Of a stretch of DNA of 64,000 nucleotides, positions 1 to 10,410 are shown piece by piece; within the stretch, counting starts at the first letter, position 1, and each line of letters opens with the position of its first letter. This DNA is from Aquarana catesbeiana (Eukaryota; Chordata; Amphibia; Anura; Ranidae): NCBI RefSeq assembly GCF_042186555.1, contig NC_133336.1, forward strand, positions 193,809,437-193,873,436, in the 5' to 3' direction. The position numbers and the translations under genes were made by a program. Under the pieces are notes generated by a model, which saw only the letters and a list, made by a program, of their open reading frames with translations, was not told the origin of the DNA and ran no database searches.

Positions 1-425
1 CAATGCAGCCCGGCCCCCGCTCAGTGGAGGAGCGGCCGGTGTTCTGCCGAGAAAGTTCCCCTCGGCAATGGCGGACCCCCTGTACTGCGCAGGCGCAGCG
101 CTTGCGCAGTACGGGGCTGGGGAACTTTCAGGAAGACACGGCGCCGCTCGCTTCAGTGGAGAGAGGAGGGGCCGTGCAGCCAAAGAAGCCGCTTCATTGG
201 CTGCACGGATCGAGCCCCCTTCCCCTCTCCACTCAACACTAGAGGCAGCTAGAGCGGCGGCGCCGGCCGCCATTTTTCTGGAGCCCGCTGCTCCAAAAAA
301 AAAACAAAAAAAAAAAAAAACAACATTCCCGATTTTCCTTATGGAAAATCCCGATTCGGGACACTCTCCAATTCGGGACAAGGTCCCAAAATCGGGATTG
401 TCCCGGGAAAATCGGGACTGTTGGC
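1..425. repeat. GC-rich foldback repeat plus poly(A)-rich tail
   Basis: No convincing coding sequence. A nested inverted repeat is visible: gaaagttcccc (50-60) pairs with ggggaactttc (119-129), and gtactgcgca (82-91) pairs with tgcgcagtac (103-112). An A-rich run lies at 294-320, followed by short 'cgggat/atcccg' inverted words at 340-415 that resemble the end of another interspersed repeat. The open frames here are short and low-complexity. I cannot assign a family. Confidence 0.5.
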
Positions 426-429
426 AACT

Positions 430-535
430 ATGAAATAGGGAGGGTGAGTCTCCTTAATGGGGGCACAGACAGCAATAAAACCTGACAAGGGTTCTAATTC
501 CTCTCCACTCTATCCAAAACTCAGCTTTGGTCAGG
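430..535. repeat. End of a short inverted-repeat DNA element (same family as 11088-11890)
   Basis: The segment 'cctctccactctatccaaaac' and the 'gggcacagacagcaa' block before it recur at 11805-11890. The reverse complement of the end, 'ttttggatagagtgg', matches the start of the copies at 11088, 11514 and 25530, so this is a terminal inverted repeat. Only one end is seen here. Confidence 0.5.
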
Positions 536-734
536 AACCAGTTAAAACATATGTGTTAACATGTTGCACAGTTTTCCCAGTTGAGCAGAACTGAAAAAGG
601 TATATGTAACAATTATTATGTGTTGGTGTAAATTTGCTATACTGAAAACAATGCTATAATGAAAAGGGCGAGGGGGGGGGGGCTTATCGGCATCTGAAAG
701 CCCCCTTTGAAAATGGAGCCCCCAGATCCCGCCC

Positions 735-1215
735 CCCCTCGTGTTAATGGGTATAAGGTACATCGTACCCCTACCCATTCACCCAAAAAGTATTAACCAC
801 AAGAAACCGTTTTTGACAAGTCCTTTATTAAAAAATTAAAAAATAGTATCCTGTGGTGTAAATCCATCATCAATCACAATGCCCGACGGACCCGAAAAAT
901 CGAAAAAAAAAATGTTTCCACGTCCTGGGAGGCCTCTCGCCGTATGCCCGCTCTGCGCTTTGATATTTCTTATATAGGCAAGGGGCGGGGCCACCCGGCT
1001 ACATCACACGGTGGAACCGCTCCTTTCTGACACCTCCCAGGAGGCAAGGGCATTTTTATTTTTTTATAATTTTCGGGTCCGGCAGGCATCGTGATTGATC
1101 GAGGGACACAATTTTTTTATTTTTTAATAAAGGACTTGTCAAGAACAGTTTCTTGTAGTTTTTAATTTTTGCCAATTTTTGGTGAATGGGTAGGGGTACG
1201 ATATACCCGATACCC
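735..1215. repeat. Long foldback repeat, about 150-bp arms
   Basis: The left arm at about 738-895 (acatcgtacccctacccattc... ggacttgtc words inverted) is repeated as its reverse complement at about 1060-1215. Shared blocks include 'ggacaagtcctttatt'/'aataaaggacttgtc' and 'gtacccctacccattcacc'/'ggtgaatgggtaggggtac'. The loop, about 160 bp, holds GC-rich sequence. This is probably a non-autonomous DNA element. No ORF is supported. Confidence 0.6.
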
Positions 1216-2609
1216 ATTGACATGGGGGGGGGGGCGGGATCATGGGACAACGGGCTTCCGGATTCAGATAACCTCCCCGCCCGCAGACCCCGACAACCAC
1301 AGCCCAGGGTTGTCGGAAAGGGGCCCTTGTGTCCCCATCAACATGGGGACAAAGTGCTTTGGAGTGGGGGTGGGCTGAGCCCCCCCTGCCCCAAAGCACC
1401 CACCTCCCCATGTTGAGGGCTGGTGACCTGGTATGGTTCAGAAAGGGGGGCACTCGCTCATCCCCTCCCCTTTCCTGACCTGCCAGGCTGCATGCTCGGA
1501 TAAGGGTTTGGTATGGATTTTGGGGGGACCCCATGCCGTTTTATCTTTTACATTTTGGAGTGGGGTTCCCTTTAAAATCCATACCAGACCCTAAGGGCCT
1601 ATATGCCTTTTTTCTTCTTTATCTTTTCAATAGCCGGAAGTCGGCAAGTTATTTTAAATGGGATTTGACTTTTTTTTTTTCTTTAGAAATGTAATTTTTG
1701 CTGCAGCATGTTCTATGCATGGTACAGATGCACCACTTTACAGGCACATTAAGGGGACCCCCCATGCACTATATTTAAATACATTTTTCATTTTTATTGT
1801 TGCACTTTAAGTATAATTAAAATCACTGCTTCTGAAAAAATGATCATTTACAAAAAAAAAGTACCTGGACCCCTATACCCCTTTTATGGTCAATTACTTG
1901 CATATAAGCCCTTTAAAATGGGCATTTTCCCTGCTCAGCTCCCATAGACTTCAATGGGGTTAAGCGTTCGGGTTAGAACATTTCCCCTGTTCGGGAGTTC
2001 TTCTGCAAACCGAATAGGGGAGTGATTCGGCCCATCCCTACTGCCTACAGACATGTTAATTTATTTGTAAGGGATTGCTAGTAGGGATGAGTTCAGACAT
2101 GTTTCGATCCCACATCAGCGATCTTGCCAGGAAGCTGTCAATGTACTTGACCAATCTTAAGCGGCCGAGGCATTCCCCACACCACAACTGCATGTATAAA
2201 TGTCCCCTGCATATCTGCAGCTGTAGGGTGGGTGTCTCCTTGGTAGGGATTAACAAATGCATGGACATCCTGCAGTCCACCTTGAACCTATTACCACCCT
2301 CTAGTCTTTACTCCCATTGTTATTAAAGGAAGCTCCCAGTAGAAATACACATTATAATATTGCTGCCCTTTTCCTGAAAATGCTGATTTCCTGTCTTTAA
2401 TGATGATCCTCTGGTCTACATTGCTGCCCTGGAACATGTATGCAGATCAGAAGATCTGGTGTCACTTGTGGCCTATTTGCTCCAAGTCAAATTGGAAAAA
2501 CTTGATTCCACTACTGGGCTTTGTTGTTGCAAAAATTAAAAACAGCTGTTTACTGTACACTGTGCATCAAGTATTGAATTCTTATAACTTGTTATTGCTG
2601 ATCTTATAG
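1216..2609. other. Intergenic or intronic stretch with degraded repeats
   Basis: GC-rich homopolymer runs at 1220-1510, then AT-rich sequence. The block 1955-2040 ('aaccgaataggggagtgatt' and neighbours) has the look of an interspersed repeat end. No transmembrane-type exon for the gene tail that follows could be found in any frame. Nothing else is supported. Confidence 0.4.
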
Positions 2610-2644
2610 GTGATCCACTGAGGACAGATGCAATAGAAGTAAAT
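2610..2644 (+). CDS. Candidate 35-nt cytoplasmic exon of the left FcR-like gene
   Basis: This small exon is bounded by an acceptor (tgatcttatag, AG at 2608-2609) and a strong donor (gtgagt from 2645). Only one frame is open: a split first codon (phase 1) followed by DPLRTDAIEVN, ending in phase 0. The final exon at 4331 begins in phase 0 in the frame that gives the tyrosine-rich tail, so the two join without a shift. Short cytoplasmic exons are usual in Fc-receptor-like genes (family knowledge). The call rests on splice signals and phase only, since a 12-residue peptide is too short for homology. It could be a chance open stretch. Confidence 0.5.
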
Positions 2645-2809
2645 GTGAGTATTACAAAGTGCCTTAAACAAGTTTGGTAAGTGTTGTCTTTTAGTGGTTG
2701 TGGGTGATGAGTGCCCCTTTAAATGTCAGTAGTGTGTGACCCTTAAATGTTGGTGGTAAGTGGTGAGTGTTCCGTTAATGCTGGTGGTCAATTCTGTTTT
2801 CCTCCAAAA

Positions 2810-2995
2810 CATTGGTGGTCAGTGTACCCTTTTTATAGTCTATATACTCTGTACCCTCTTGATGCTCAGTGGTGGTCAGTGGGCCCCCCTTCTTGTTGCT
2901 CAATGTGCCCCCTTTATAGTCTATATACCCTGTACCCTCTGGATGTTCAGTGGTGGTCAGTGGGCCTCCCTCCTTGCTGCTCAATGTGCCCCTTT
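2810..2995. repeat. Minisatellite, period about 77 bp, about 2.4 copies
   Basis: The block 'ttatagtctatata' with 'tgtaccctct' and 'cagtggtggtcagtgggcc' repeats at a spacing of about 77 bp. It lies in the intron between the two tail exons of the left gene. The overlapping open frames on both strands follow the repeat and are not credible genes. Confidence 0.7.
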
Positions 2996-3035
2996 CTTCG
3001 GTGATCAAAAGGAGCAGTTCTATTATGTAATAAAA

Positions 3036-3098
3036 TGCAGTATATATATATATATATATATATATGACAATATATATATATATATGACAATATATAAT
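3036..3098. repeat. (TA)n microsatellite
   Basis: Alternating TA runs interrupted by 'tgaca'. Frames reading as I-Y repeats are artefacts. A similar tract is at 3905-3938. Confidence 0.9.
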
Positions 3099-3109
3099 AA
3101 TGACAACGT

Positions 3110-3960
3110 ATGAAGGACATGAAGAGGGGCAGTAATGTTGGCAACACGTTTCGCCTGCTTAGACGTCATCTGGGATATCATACCCCAGATGACGTCTAAG
3201 CAGACGAAATGACCTCAGCCAACATTACTGCGCCTCTTCATGTACTTCTGCGAGATCTGTATGCACTTCCTAAATGTGAGTGTTCCATTGTTTCTTTTTT
3301 TAATAAATGCAATTTTTAAACAATATCACACTATGTGGAACCTTTTTTTTTTTTTTTTTGGTTTCAACGTGTGAGCAAAGAATACCCTCTGGCTTCCCTC
3401 CTTCCATTTTGAGCCTGTATGCTGTGGATTTGATGTTAACCAACAAAGATCCGTCCAGGAATTCTGATGGTTTTCCATATACAGTGTTTATTGCCATAAG
3501 CCTGTTTGACTTAAGAGGTATAAGCCCCTTTAAGTCCATTACTTCCAGTAAGCCTTTATGCAATTGGTGGTGGTGTCTTCTACAAGCTTCTCCTCACTGA
3601 GTCTCTTCACATTGGATGTCACTTACCTTATCAATGCTTTTTAGACGTTTATTTTTCTGATATTATTCACTGATACGAGGACTTTTTGAACTTTATTATT
3701 CATCATTTTTTCACTTGGTGGATATAATTTACATTTATATTCACACCATTTTTTTCACTTGGTGGACTATTTTTATATTTCAGTGTATGTTTTACTAGTC
3801 ACAGCATACATTGTCACTTATTATATATTGTCATCTTTTATATATATATATGCGCTGCATTTTATTACATGATTTAACTTTTTGCTGTTGTCTCCAGCCG
3901 TGCTGGCTGCTGTGTATATATATATATATATATATATACCTTTTCTTCTTTCACAGCGCG
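3110..3960. mobile_element. Probable Penelope-like pseudo-LTR insertion in the intron of the left gene
   Basis: Starts with a near-perfect 59-bp palindrome carrying two hammerhead-like motifs (separate entry). It then continues with AT-rich sequence, including a T-run at 3342-3360 and repeated 'ttttttcacttggtgga' words (3705, 3750). This organisation resembles the other PLE pseudo-LTRs in the window. No coding capacity. Exact ends and target-site duplication were not resolved. Confidence 0.4.
3120..3241. ncRNA. Palindromic pair of hammerhead-ribozyme-like motifs
   Basis: Arms 3120-3178 and 3183-3241 are inverted copies. Each reads CAGATGA, then a stem (gtct / agac or aggc), then GAAA. This matches the hammerhead core CUGANGA...GAAA except that the second core base (U4) is A. 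The right copy lies on the + strand and the left on the - strand. The substitution of an invariant base means self-cleavage is doubtful; this is a relic. Confidence 0.45.
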
Positions 3961-4330
3961 ATAATCCCCCCTCCTTTTTGTCTTGAAGCTAGAGCACTTT
4001 TACCTACAGAATGACCGGAGAAGAGGAATTCAGAAGATCATCAGAATCTGCAGCAGATGAGGAAGGGACAAGCTCTCAAATGTAAACAGTAGTACTGTTT
4101 ACATTTGTGATTGCTGTGATTGACCATCATAGCAATCAAAAGGCACAGAGTTAATCAGAATGTCTCTGTGCCCAATGAGTGCACTGGTTACCCATGCCTT
4201 ATTTCTGCAATGCTATTTAAAAAACAGCCACTTTCCTGCCATTTGATACAGTCCAGCAGAAGGGAGTTGGTTGTGTTGTTTTATTATGTATTTGTTTTAT
4301 CTATTTATGTGTATTTTTTTTCTTTTTTAG

Positions 4331-4429
4331 AATCCTATCTACTCTGCTCTGAGGCCCAAATCTATGCGTCGTTTGGCGGCCGCCCAAGAAATGTCCGATG
4401 AGCCAGAAAGCATCTATCAGAACACCTAA
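4331..4429 (+). CDS. Last coding exon of the left FcR-like gene: cytoplasmic tail with two tyrosine motifs
   Basis: A long pyrimidine tract and AG (ttttctttttttag, ending at 4330) precede a phase-0 frame that encodes 32 residues and stops at TAA (4427-4429). It begins NPIYSALRP and ends EPESIYQNT. IYSAL is a YxxL signalling motif, close to an ITIM but with proline rather than I/V/L/S at the -2 position. YQN fits a Grb2-type YxN site. Such tails close many inhibitory or mixed Fc-receptor-like proteins (family knowledge). It is on the same strand as the FcR-like gene at 50921-63051, and I infer a paralogue in tandem. No transmembrane or Ig exon of this gene is in the window, so the family assignment leans on tail motifs and neighbourhood. 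An unrelated ITIM-bearing receptor remains possible. Confidence 0.6.
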   Translation, partial: NPIYSALRPKSMRRLAAAQEMSDEPESIYQNT

Positions 4430-4735
4430 TCCTCACCCGTCTTCTACTGGGCCTACCAACTACTAATGTTAATGGACTGACTTATAACAAGTTGGTTTCA
4501 TGTCTTTTGTTTGACTTGGTGGTGTGTTATTGGATTTTTATAGGATTTATTGAAAAAAGTGGCAGTTGATGAAAGGGAAAACTGGCAGTTGGTTGTCAGA
4601 GTACAGACAAGCATCTGAGTTGTGAAGTTTAACAGCAGATTTTTGCAAGTATTCCTTTCTAAAAGACCACCCATGAGTTGACTAAAAAAGAGCTGAGTTT
4701 CACAAAGGCAGCCAATTAGGAGTTAGCTTTCATTC
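4430..4735 (+). other. Probable 3' untranslated region of the left receptor gene
   Basis: Follows the TAA at 4427-4429 directly. The stretch to about 4735 carries no repeat family I recognise and has no clear AATAAA signal before the repeat that begins at 4736. The mRNA end is therefore not placed. Confidence 0.4.
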
Positions 4736-5105
4736 TTAAAGAGGAGTTCCACCCAGGGGGTCCATTAAAAAAAAAAAAAAAAAATTAAAAGTCAGCAGCT
4801 ACAAATACTGCAGCTGCTGACTTTTAATTGGACACTTACCTGTCCCTGGGTCCAGCGATGCGGGGGATCGAAGCCCCGCTCGTCCCCCCCTTCCACTCGT
4901 CGGCGCCGGCATTTCAACTGTGGGCGCCGGGCTGTGGCTTCACAGCCTGGCACCCACTGCGCATGCGCGAGCAGCGCCACGCGCCGTGATTGGCCGCTCA
5001 ATCACCTGGGACCTGTAATGGGTCCCAGATGATTGACAGGAGGGAGGGAGCAGAGCCGAGCCCTTCCTGTGCCGAGGGGGAAGTGATGTCACCAGCCCAG
5101 GCAAA
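4736..5105. repeat. Truncated 'ttaaagaggagttccaccc' DNA repeat with internal hairpin
   Basis: Begins with TTAA and a terminus of the type seen at 63085. It contains an inverted repeat, gtcagcagct (4791-4800) against agctgctgac (4813-4822), and a GC-rich body. No matching right terminus is found before PLE sequence begins, so it is truncated or interrupted by that element. Confidence 0.45.
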
Positions 5106-6045
5106 GGAATTTCCAGCTGGAAATTCGTTTCTCCACTACAATAGCTGTCATCACCCCCTATGGCTAAACAATGTACCTAAAAGTCAGTTCTGTAGGCTAA
5201 AAAAGAACTGTACCCTGAAGAATGACTATAATACTGAAGGTAAAATTTTGAAAGAAAAATTTCTCGAAAAGGGTTTTCCTGTTGATCTTGTAGATACAGC
5301 TTATCAACAATATAAGAGTACACCGTCCATTGAGAATCCTCGTCCATGTCCCAATACCCAGAAGAGTAATTTACGCTTCATTACTCAATTCCATACTCAA
5401 CATAAGCAAATGGAAAATATTGTTAAAAAACACTGGCCTCTATTACTACAAGATGAACACCTTCTTCCCACTCTGCCTAACAGACCTCAATTTGACTATA
5501 GAAAGGCACCAAGCATTAAGAGTAAGGTAGCGACCAGTAAACTCAAGGCCACACCTTTGCCTCCGGGCTATCATATGCCCACGTTCCTAGCTATCTCTGG
5601 GATGTACCAGTGCCGTAAGCCTCTCTGTAAGACCTGTAGTTTTGTGGTACATGGCCAGAAAGACTTTCATGTTAAAGGTAAAACATACCCAATTAAGGGT
5701 TTTCATACATGTTCATCTGACCATGTTATATATTGCCTCACATGTCCCTGCGGTTTATTCTATGTAGGACGCACTATTCGGCAACTACGTAAACGTTTTG
5801 GCGAACATCGCCGGTTCATCGAAGGTGGACTAGACAACCATAGTGTCCCTAGACACTACCTCCACGTCCATGATAAGTCCACTAGTGGCCTCAGAGTATG
5901 GGTTATTGAGGCAATGCCAAAAGACCTTCCCCCAGCTGAACGCTACCGACGATTATGCCACAGAGAAATGTACTGGATTTTCTTATTAAATGTTTTAGCC
6001 CCTGGAGGGTTAAATGAGGATCTTGAAGTTAGTGCCATACTCTGA
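5105..6045 (+). pseudogene. PLE polyprotein C-terminus (GIY-YIG endonuclease), 5'-truncated
   Basis: The open frame runs from 4990, but its first 40 or so residues belong to an upstream repeat; PLE-like sequence begins near 5105-5140. Visible are a cysteine cluster, CRKPLCKTC (about 5611-5637), then the nuclease core GLFYVGRT (about 5752-5775), the following RKRFGEHR basic helix and a downstream glutamate in WVIEAM. The stop is at 6043-6045. The order cysteine motif then GIY-YIG is characteristic of Penelope/Neptune-type elements. The RT domain that should precede is missing, so the gene cannot be complete although the remaining frame has no internal stop. Confidence 0.8.
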
Positions 6046-6540
6046 TATTATATTCTTTTTTATAGATATCAATTTAGGCTCCCTTTCTTATAATTATAAT
6101 CTTTTATCACAATAGTTTTTTATTCATGGTAGTTTAATATTATAATATTTTGATATTATTGGTGACATACATGTCCCCTTTTGTTCCAATTTTAATACTT
6201 ATATTGTCATACAAATATGCTTGCTCGCTCCAATTATTCATATTATGCTATCGTGCATGCATGGTTTTTGGCCCGTTATTATCAGACATCCTGATTATTA
6301 GACAATCTGTTTCTTTAACTTTCTATCGTCCCAATTTTTGATTTTCCTTTCTTTTTATACTCTTCTTTTTATTGCCTCCTTTTAAGAATGCTGTTACATG
6401 TGTATTTATGTATTTAAATGTATTTAAACGTATTTAAATGGATTCATTGTCATCATACTCTGATTGCTGTCCCCGCCCCCGGCCAACCCACTGCTAGTGT
6501 ATGTATATATATCATTCCCAGTCATCACTATAGCCATAGG

Positions 6541-6576
6541 TTGAAAAAGGAACGATTGACGGTTCCGAAACGCGTC
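6541..6576 (+). ncRNA. Degenerate hammerhead-like motif of the PLE
   Basis: Stem II is well preserved: GGAAC (6549-6553), loop gattgac, GTTCC (6562-6566). It is followed by GAAA (6567-6570), CGCG (6571-6574) and TC, the expected cleavage site. The upstream core reads TTGAAAA instead of CUGANGA, so two invariant positions are lost. The element is probably inactive but recognisable by layout. Confidence 0.5.
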
Positions 6577-7277
6577 CCTCATTGATGACATCACATCCCC
6601 CTTCTGGCTGTGTGCTTGCGGTTCAGGCTGGTTACAGAGCCGCTCAGTGGATGACATCACTTCCGGGTACGCCGTCTCTCCATGCTGACGACGCCGGCTT
6701 CACAGCGGCTCCCTGTGTTTCACCCTGCTGCTGCTAGTGACTACATCCATCCCCTCTGAAGGCTTCCTCCCACCGTGACCCCTTCCAATGCAGCCTTACA
6801 CATGATGTGCCTGATTACACCTTCCATCTTGTAAGTGTTTTTGAACCCAGTTGGGGCATTAAACTTGTTCTTCTTCTGCACTTAGAGGCGCCTTTGTTTG
6901 TTTTTTGTGTTCCTATAGATCCTGCTTCAGTCTTTTAAGTTGCAGCCCTTTGTGCTGAAGATTATCATCCAACAACTTTCATCATCTTCACCAGCACCCC
7001 CATTTTATTTTGGACTGCCCCTTTTATATAGAGACATTATTTAGACTACGTCAGTCCTGTATGCCCTATATATTTTTCTATTTCCAATAAATCAAAAATA
7101 GAGCGTTCTTTTAATAATCCTGTTTTCGTTTTTGTATTCTGTTCCTTTATGTCATGCTGTCGGTACATTTCCCGGACTGTAAAGGTGTGCAAACCCCAAA
7201 GATTAATAAATAAAAGAGAGATGGGGCCCCCACCTAAGTGTAGCCATGTATTAGTATAAATAGAACATAAAAACATA

Positions 7278-8735
7278 CACTATATTACCAAAAGTATTAG
7301 GATGCCCGCCTTTACACGCACATGAACTTTAATGGAATCTCAGTCTTAGTCTGTAGGGTTCAATATTGAGTTGGCCCACCCTTTGCAGCTATAACAACTT
7401 CAACTCTTCTGGGAAGGCTGTCCACAAGGTTTAGGAGTGTGTCTATGGGAATATTTGACCATTCTTCCAGAAGCACATTTCTGAGGTCAGGCACTGACAA
7501 GAAAACCTGGCTCGCATTCTCCGCTTTAATTCATCCCAAAGGTGTTCTATCAGGTTGAGGTCATGCCAGTCAAGTTCCTCCACCCCAAACTCGCTCATCC
7601 ATGTCTTTATGGACCTTGCTTTGTGCACTAGTCCAAATCATTTGGTGGAGGGGGGATTATGGTGCAGGGTTTTTTTTTTCAGGGGTTGGGTTTGGCCCCT
7701 TAGTTCCAGTGAAGGGAACTCTTAAGGCGTCAGCATACCAAGACATTTTGGACAATTTCATGCTCCCAACTTTGTGGGAACATTTGGGGATGGCCCCTTC
7801 CTGTTCCAACATGATTGCGCACCAGTGCACACAGCAAGGTCCATAAAGACATGGATGAGCAAGTTTGGGGTGGAGGAACTTGACTGGCCTGCAAAGAGTC
7901 CTGACCTCAACCCGATAGAACACTTTTGTGATGAATTACAGCGGAGACTGCGAGCCAGGCCTTTGTGTCCACATCAGTGCCTGACCTCACCAATGCGCTT
8001 CTGGAAGAATGGTCAAACATTCCCATAGACACACTCCTAAACCTTGTGGACAGCCTTCCCAGAAGAGTTGAAGCTGTTATAGCTGCAAAGGGTGGGCCAA
8101 CCCAATATTGAACCCTATGTACTAAGACTGGGATGTTATTAAGGTTCATGTGCGTGACCAACTCGTGGAGTGGCATAAGACAATTTGGGAGCCCTGGTAT
8201 TTGGGGGAGGACCCCCCATGAACCTTTTACTCTCTCTGCTTCCATGGTAGTAGTAGTTGTGGTATGCTCTCGCTTCACCCAGGAGTGTTGAACTTTTGTG
8301 CCTGCTATGCCTCTGTCTCTCTTTTTTTATTTTCTCTTCTCTCTTTTCCTTTCCTTTCCTTTTTTTGGTCTATAGATGGATCTGTTCTATGGGATACTGT
8401 GTTTCTTTTTACAGGGCTCTTGCCAGTGGGTAGCTAATGCCTAGACTGGTCTCCCAAGGGATTAACCTTGACAGATTGTTATATTTCAATATGATACAGT
8501 TATGAGATTCCTATTAGCAACAGCTTTTTAAACTATAGGACATCGGTCTTCTGTGCACTGTAGCAATTGTCCTTGTTTGTTGTACTCTTATTTATACATC
8601 CTTTTTATTATTTTTTTTACTCTTATTTTGTTGTAAAATTAAAAAAATAATCAAAATTGTCAATAAAAAAAATAAAGTTAATGTGCGTGTAAAGGCAGGT
8701 GTCCCAATGCTTTGGTTATATAGTTTGTATGCACT
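7278..8735. mobile_element. Foldback Tc1-like element (copy 1) carrying an unrelated insert
   Basis: Ends share 'acactatattaccaaaagtat' at the left and its inverse at the right (about 8690-8725). Both halves contain the same transposase C-terminal segment in opposite orientations: - strand at 7443-7628 (ARSIKTWMSEFGVEELDW) and + strand at 7774-8028 (ending SPDLNPIEHF and DELQRR). The catalytic E region NPIEH is present; N-terminal DNA-binding and first Asp regions are gone. It is a non-autonomous foldback derived from a Tc1 transposase gene. An insert lies at 8158-8674. Two further copies are at 20911-25513 and 59894-60700. Confidence 0.75.
8158..8674 (+). mobile_element. LINE-like 3' fragment carried inside the Tc1 foldback
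   Basis: About 515 bp that interrupts the right half of the foldback just after 'aaggttcatgtgcgtg' and ends in A-rich sequence, after which 'ttaatgtgcgtgtaaagg' resumes. The A-rich end and the duplicated 'atgtgcgtg' flanks suggest retroposition. The same fragment occurs at the same site in copy 2 (24434-24965), so it moved with the DNA transposon. The LINE clade was not identified. Confidence 0.6.
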
Positions 8736-9001
8736 CACTCCATCAATTGAAGTGTTAGCATATCATAAATATCATCCATGCAAAGTATGTCCAGGAAATG
8801 GCCAAGGATGGCAGAGTTCAGCTATCATTGCTCTTTGTTGGCTACTGCACTGTGATGTGAACAAGGAGCTGAACAATATTATATACCATATGATATATGT
8901 ATCAGATGATTACCTTTGTCGATGGTTACTATTTTCTGTAAATCTTTCAAAATAAGTAAAGATTTCTATCTACCTTGTTATATATTTCCACAATAAACAA
9001 T

Positions 9002-9210
9002 TTTTTATTTTTGGATAAAGTGGGGAAGGATTAGGACCCCTGTTGGGTTTTTACTGCTACAGTATGTGAGACTCCGTTAAAGATATTTCTAACTTACTGT
9101 CAGAGTAACAATGGGCTTTACTAGACCAGTAGGAAAGATAAATTCTGCAACAAGAACACAAGAAAAAATATAACAGAGGTTCTAACCTTCCATTACTCTT
9201 GACCAAAGTC
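9002..9210. repeat. Degraded inverted-repeat element related to 11088-11890
   Basis: Left terminus 'ttggataaagtggggaagg' and right-side 'ctaaccttccattactctt' are near-inverses and resemble the termini at 11088 and 11865. No coding content. About 270 bp of sequence before it (8736-9001) shows nothing I can assign. Confidence 0.4.
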
Positions 9211-9330
9211 TGATCCTGACCTAACCCAATCCCTAAAATGTGCCCTGCTGGAAACTTCAGCTGTGAGATCACCCACCTTTGTGTGTTTCAGCTCCTCCTC
9301 TTACTTTTAATTTTACCAGAATATACACTC

Positions 9331-10410
9331 ACCTGCCAATTTATTAGGTACACCTTGCTAGTACTGGGTTGGACCCCCTTTTGACTTCAGAACTGCCTTC
9401 ATCCTTGGTGGCATAGATTCAACAAGACGTTGGAAACATTCTTCAGAGATTGTGGTCCATAGTGACATGATAGCACAATGCAGTTGCTGCAGATTTGTCA
9501 GCTGCACATCCATGATGCAAATTTCCCGTTCCACCACATCCACCTCCATCCAAAGTTGCTCTATTGGATGGAGATCTGGTGACTGTGGAGACCATTGGAG
9601 TACAGTGACCTTTTTGTCATGTTCAAGAAACCAGTGGTGAGATGATTTTAGCTTTGTGACATGGTGCATTATCCTGCTGGAAGGAGCCATCAGAAGATGG
9701 TACACTGTAGTCAGCAACAACACTCAGGTAGGCCGTGGTATTTAAACAATGCTCAATTGGTACTAAGGGGCCCAAAGTGTGCCAAAAAAAAAAATCCCCC
9801 ACACCATTACACCACCAGCAGCCACCGTTGATGCAAGCCAGGATGGATCCATGCTTTCATGTTTATGCCATATTCTGACCCTACCATCTAAATGTAGCAG
9901 TTGAAATGGAGACTCATCATGGTTTTTCCAATCTTCTATTGTCCAATTTTGGTGAGCCTGTGCGAATTGTAGCCTCAGTTTCCTGTTCTTTACTGACAGG
10001 AGTGGCACCTGGTTGAATTACTGTTGCCTTTCTATCATCTCAAAACAGTCTGCCCATTCTCCTCTGACATCAACAAGGCATTTTCGTCCACACAGCTGCC
10101 GCTCACTGGATATTTTCTCTTTTTCAGACCATCCTCTGTAAACCAAAGAGAAGGTTTTGCATGAAAATCACAGTAGATCAGCAGTTTTTGAAATACTCAG
10201 ACCGGCTCGTCTGGCACCAACAACCATGCCATAGTCAATGTCACTTAAATCCCCTTTCTTCCCCATTCTGATTCTCGTTTTGAACTTCAGCTAGTTGTCT
10301 TCACCATGTTTAGATGCCTAGATACATTGAGTTGCTGTCATATGATTGGCTGATTAGCAGTTTGTGTTACCAAACAATTGGACGGGTGTGCCTAATGAAG
10401 GTGAGTGTAT
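9331..10410 (-). mobile_element. Tc1-like transposon relic
   Basis: Bounded by cactcacctgccaatttatt at the left and its diverged inverse (aatgaaggtgagtg) at the right, next to TA dinucleotides. Reading the - strand gives Tc1 transposase fragments at 9763-10008 (GGVMVWGIFF) and 9358-9723 (WSPQSPDLHPIEQLWMEV), in two frames. The segment carrying the second catalytic Asp is damaged, and a frameshift separates the fragments, so it is dead. A second member of the family lies in the opposite orientation at 34690-35912. Confidence 0.8.

Larger units (their letters stand above)
5105..6600 (+). mobile_element. Penelope-like element, 5'-truncated, with 3' pseudo-LTR and hammerhead relic
   Basis: Contains the C-terminal GIY-YIG endonuclease coding region, then about 500 bp of AT-rich 3' sequence and a hammerhead-like motif at 6541-6576 on the same strand. 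The reverse transcriptase domain is absent, so the copy is 5'-truncated. PLEs encode RT plus GIY-YIG nuclease and carry hammerhead motifs in their pseudo-LTRs (established). Target duplication was not found at the left edge. Confidence 0.75.

Noticed and set aside
4011..4084. Exon-like segment (acceptor ctacag, open frame MTGEEEFRRSSESAADEEG, donor-like gtaaac)
   Set aside because: Its open frame needs phase 2 on the left, but the 2610-2644 exon ends in phase 0 and the 4331 exon starts in phase 0; the donor is weak and the sequence runs into a repeat at 4080.
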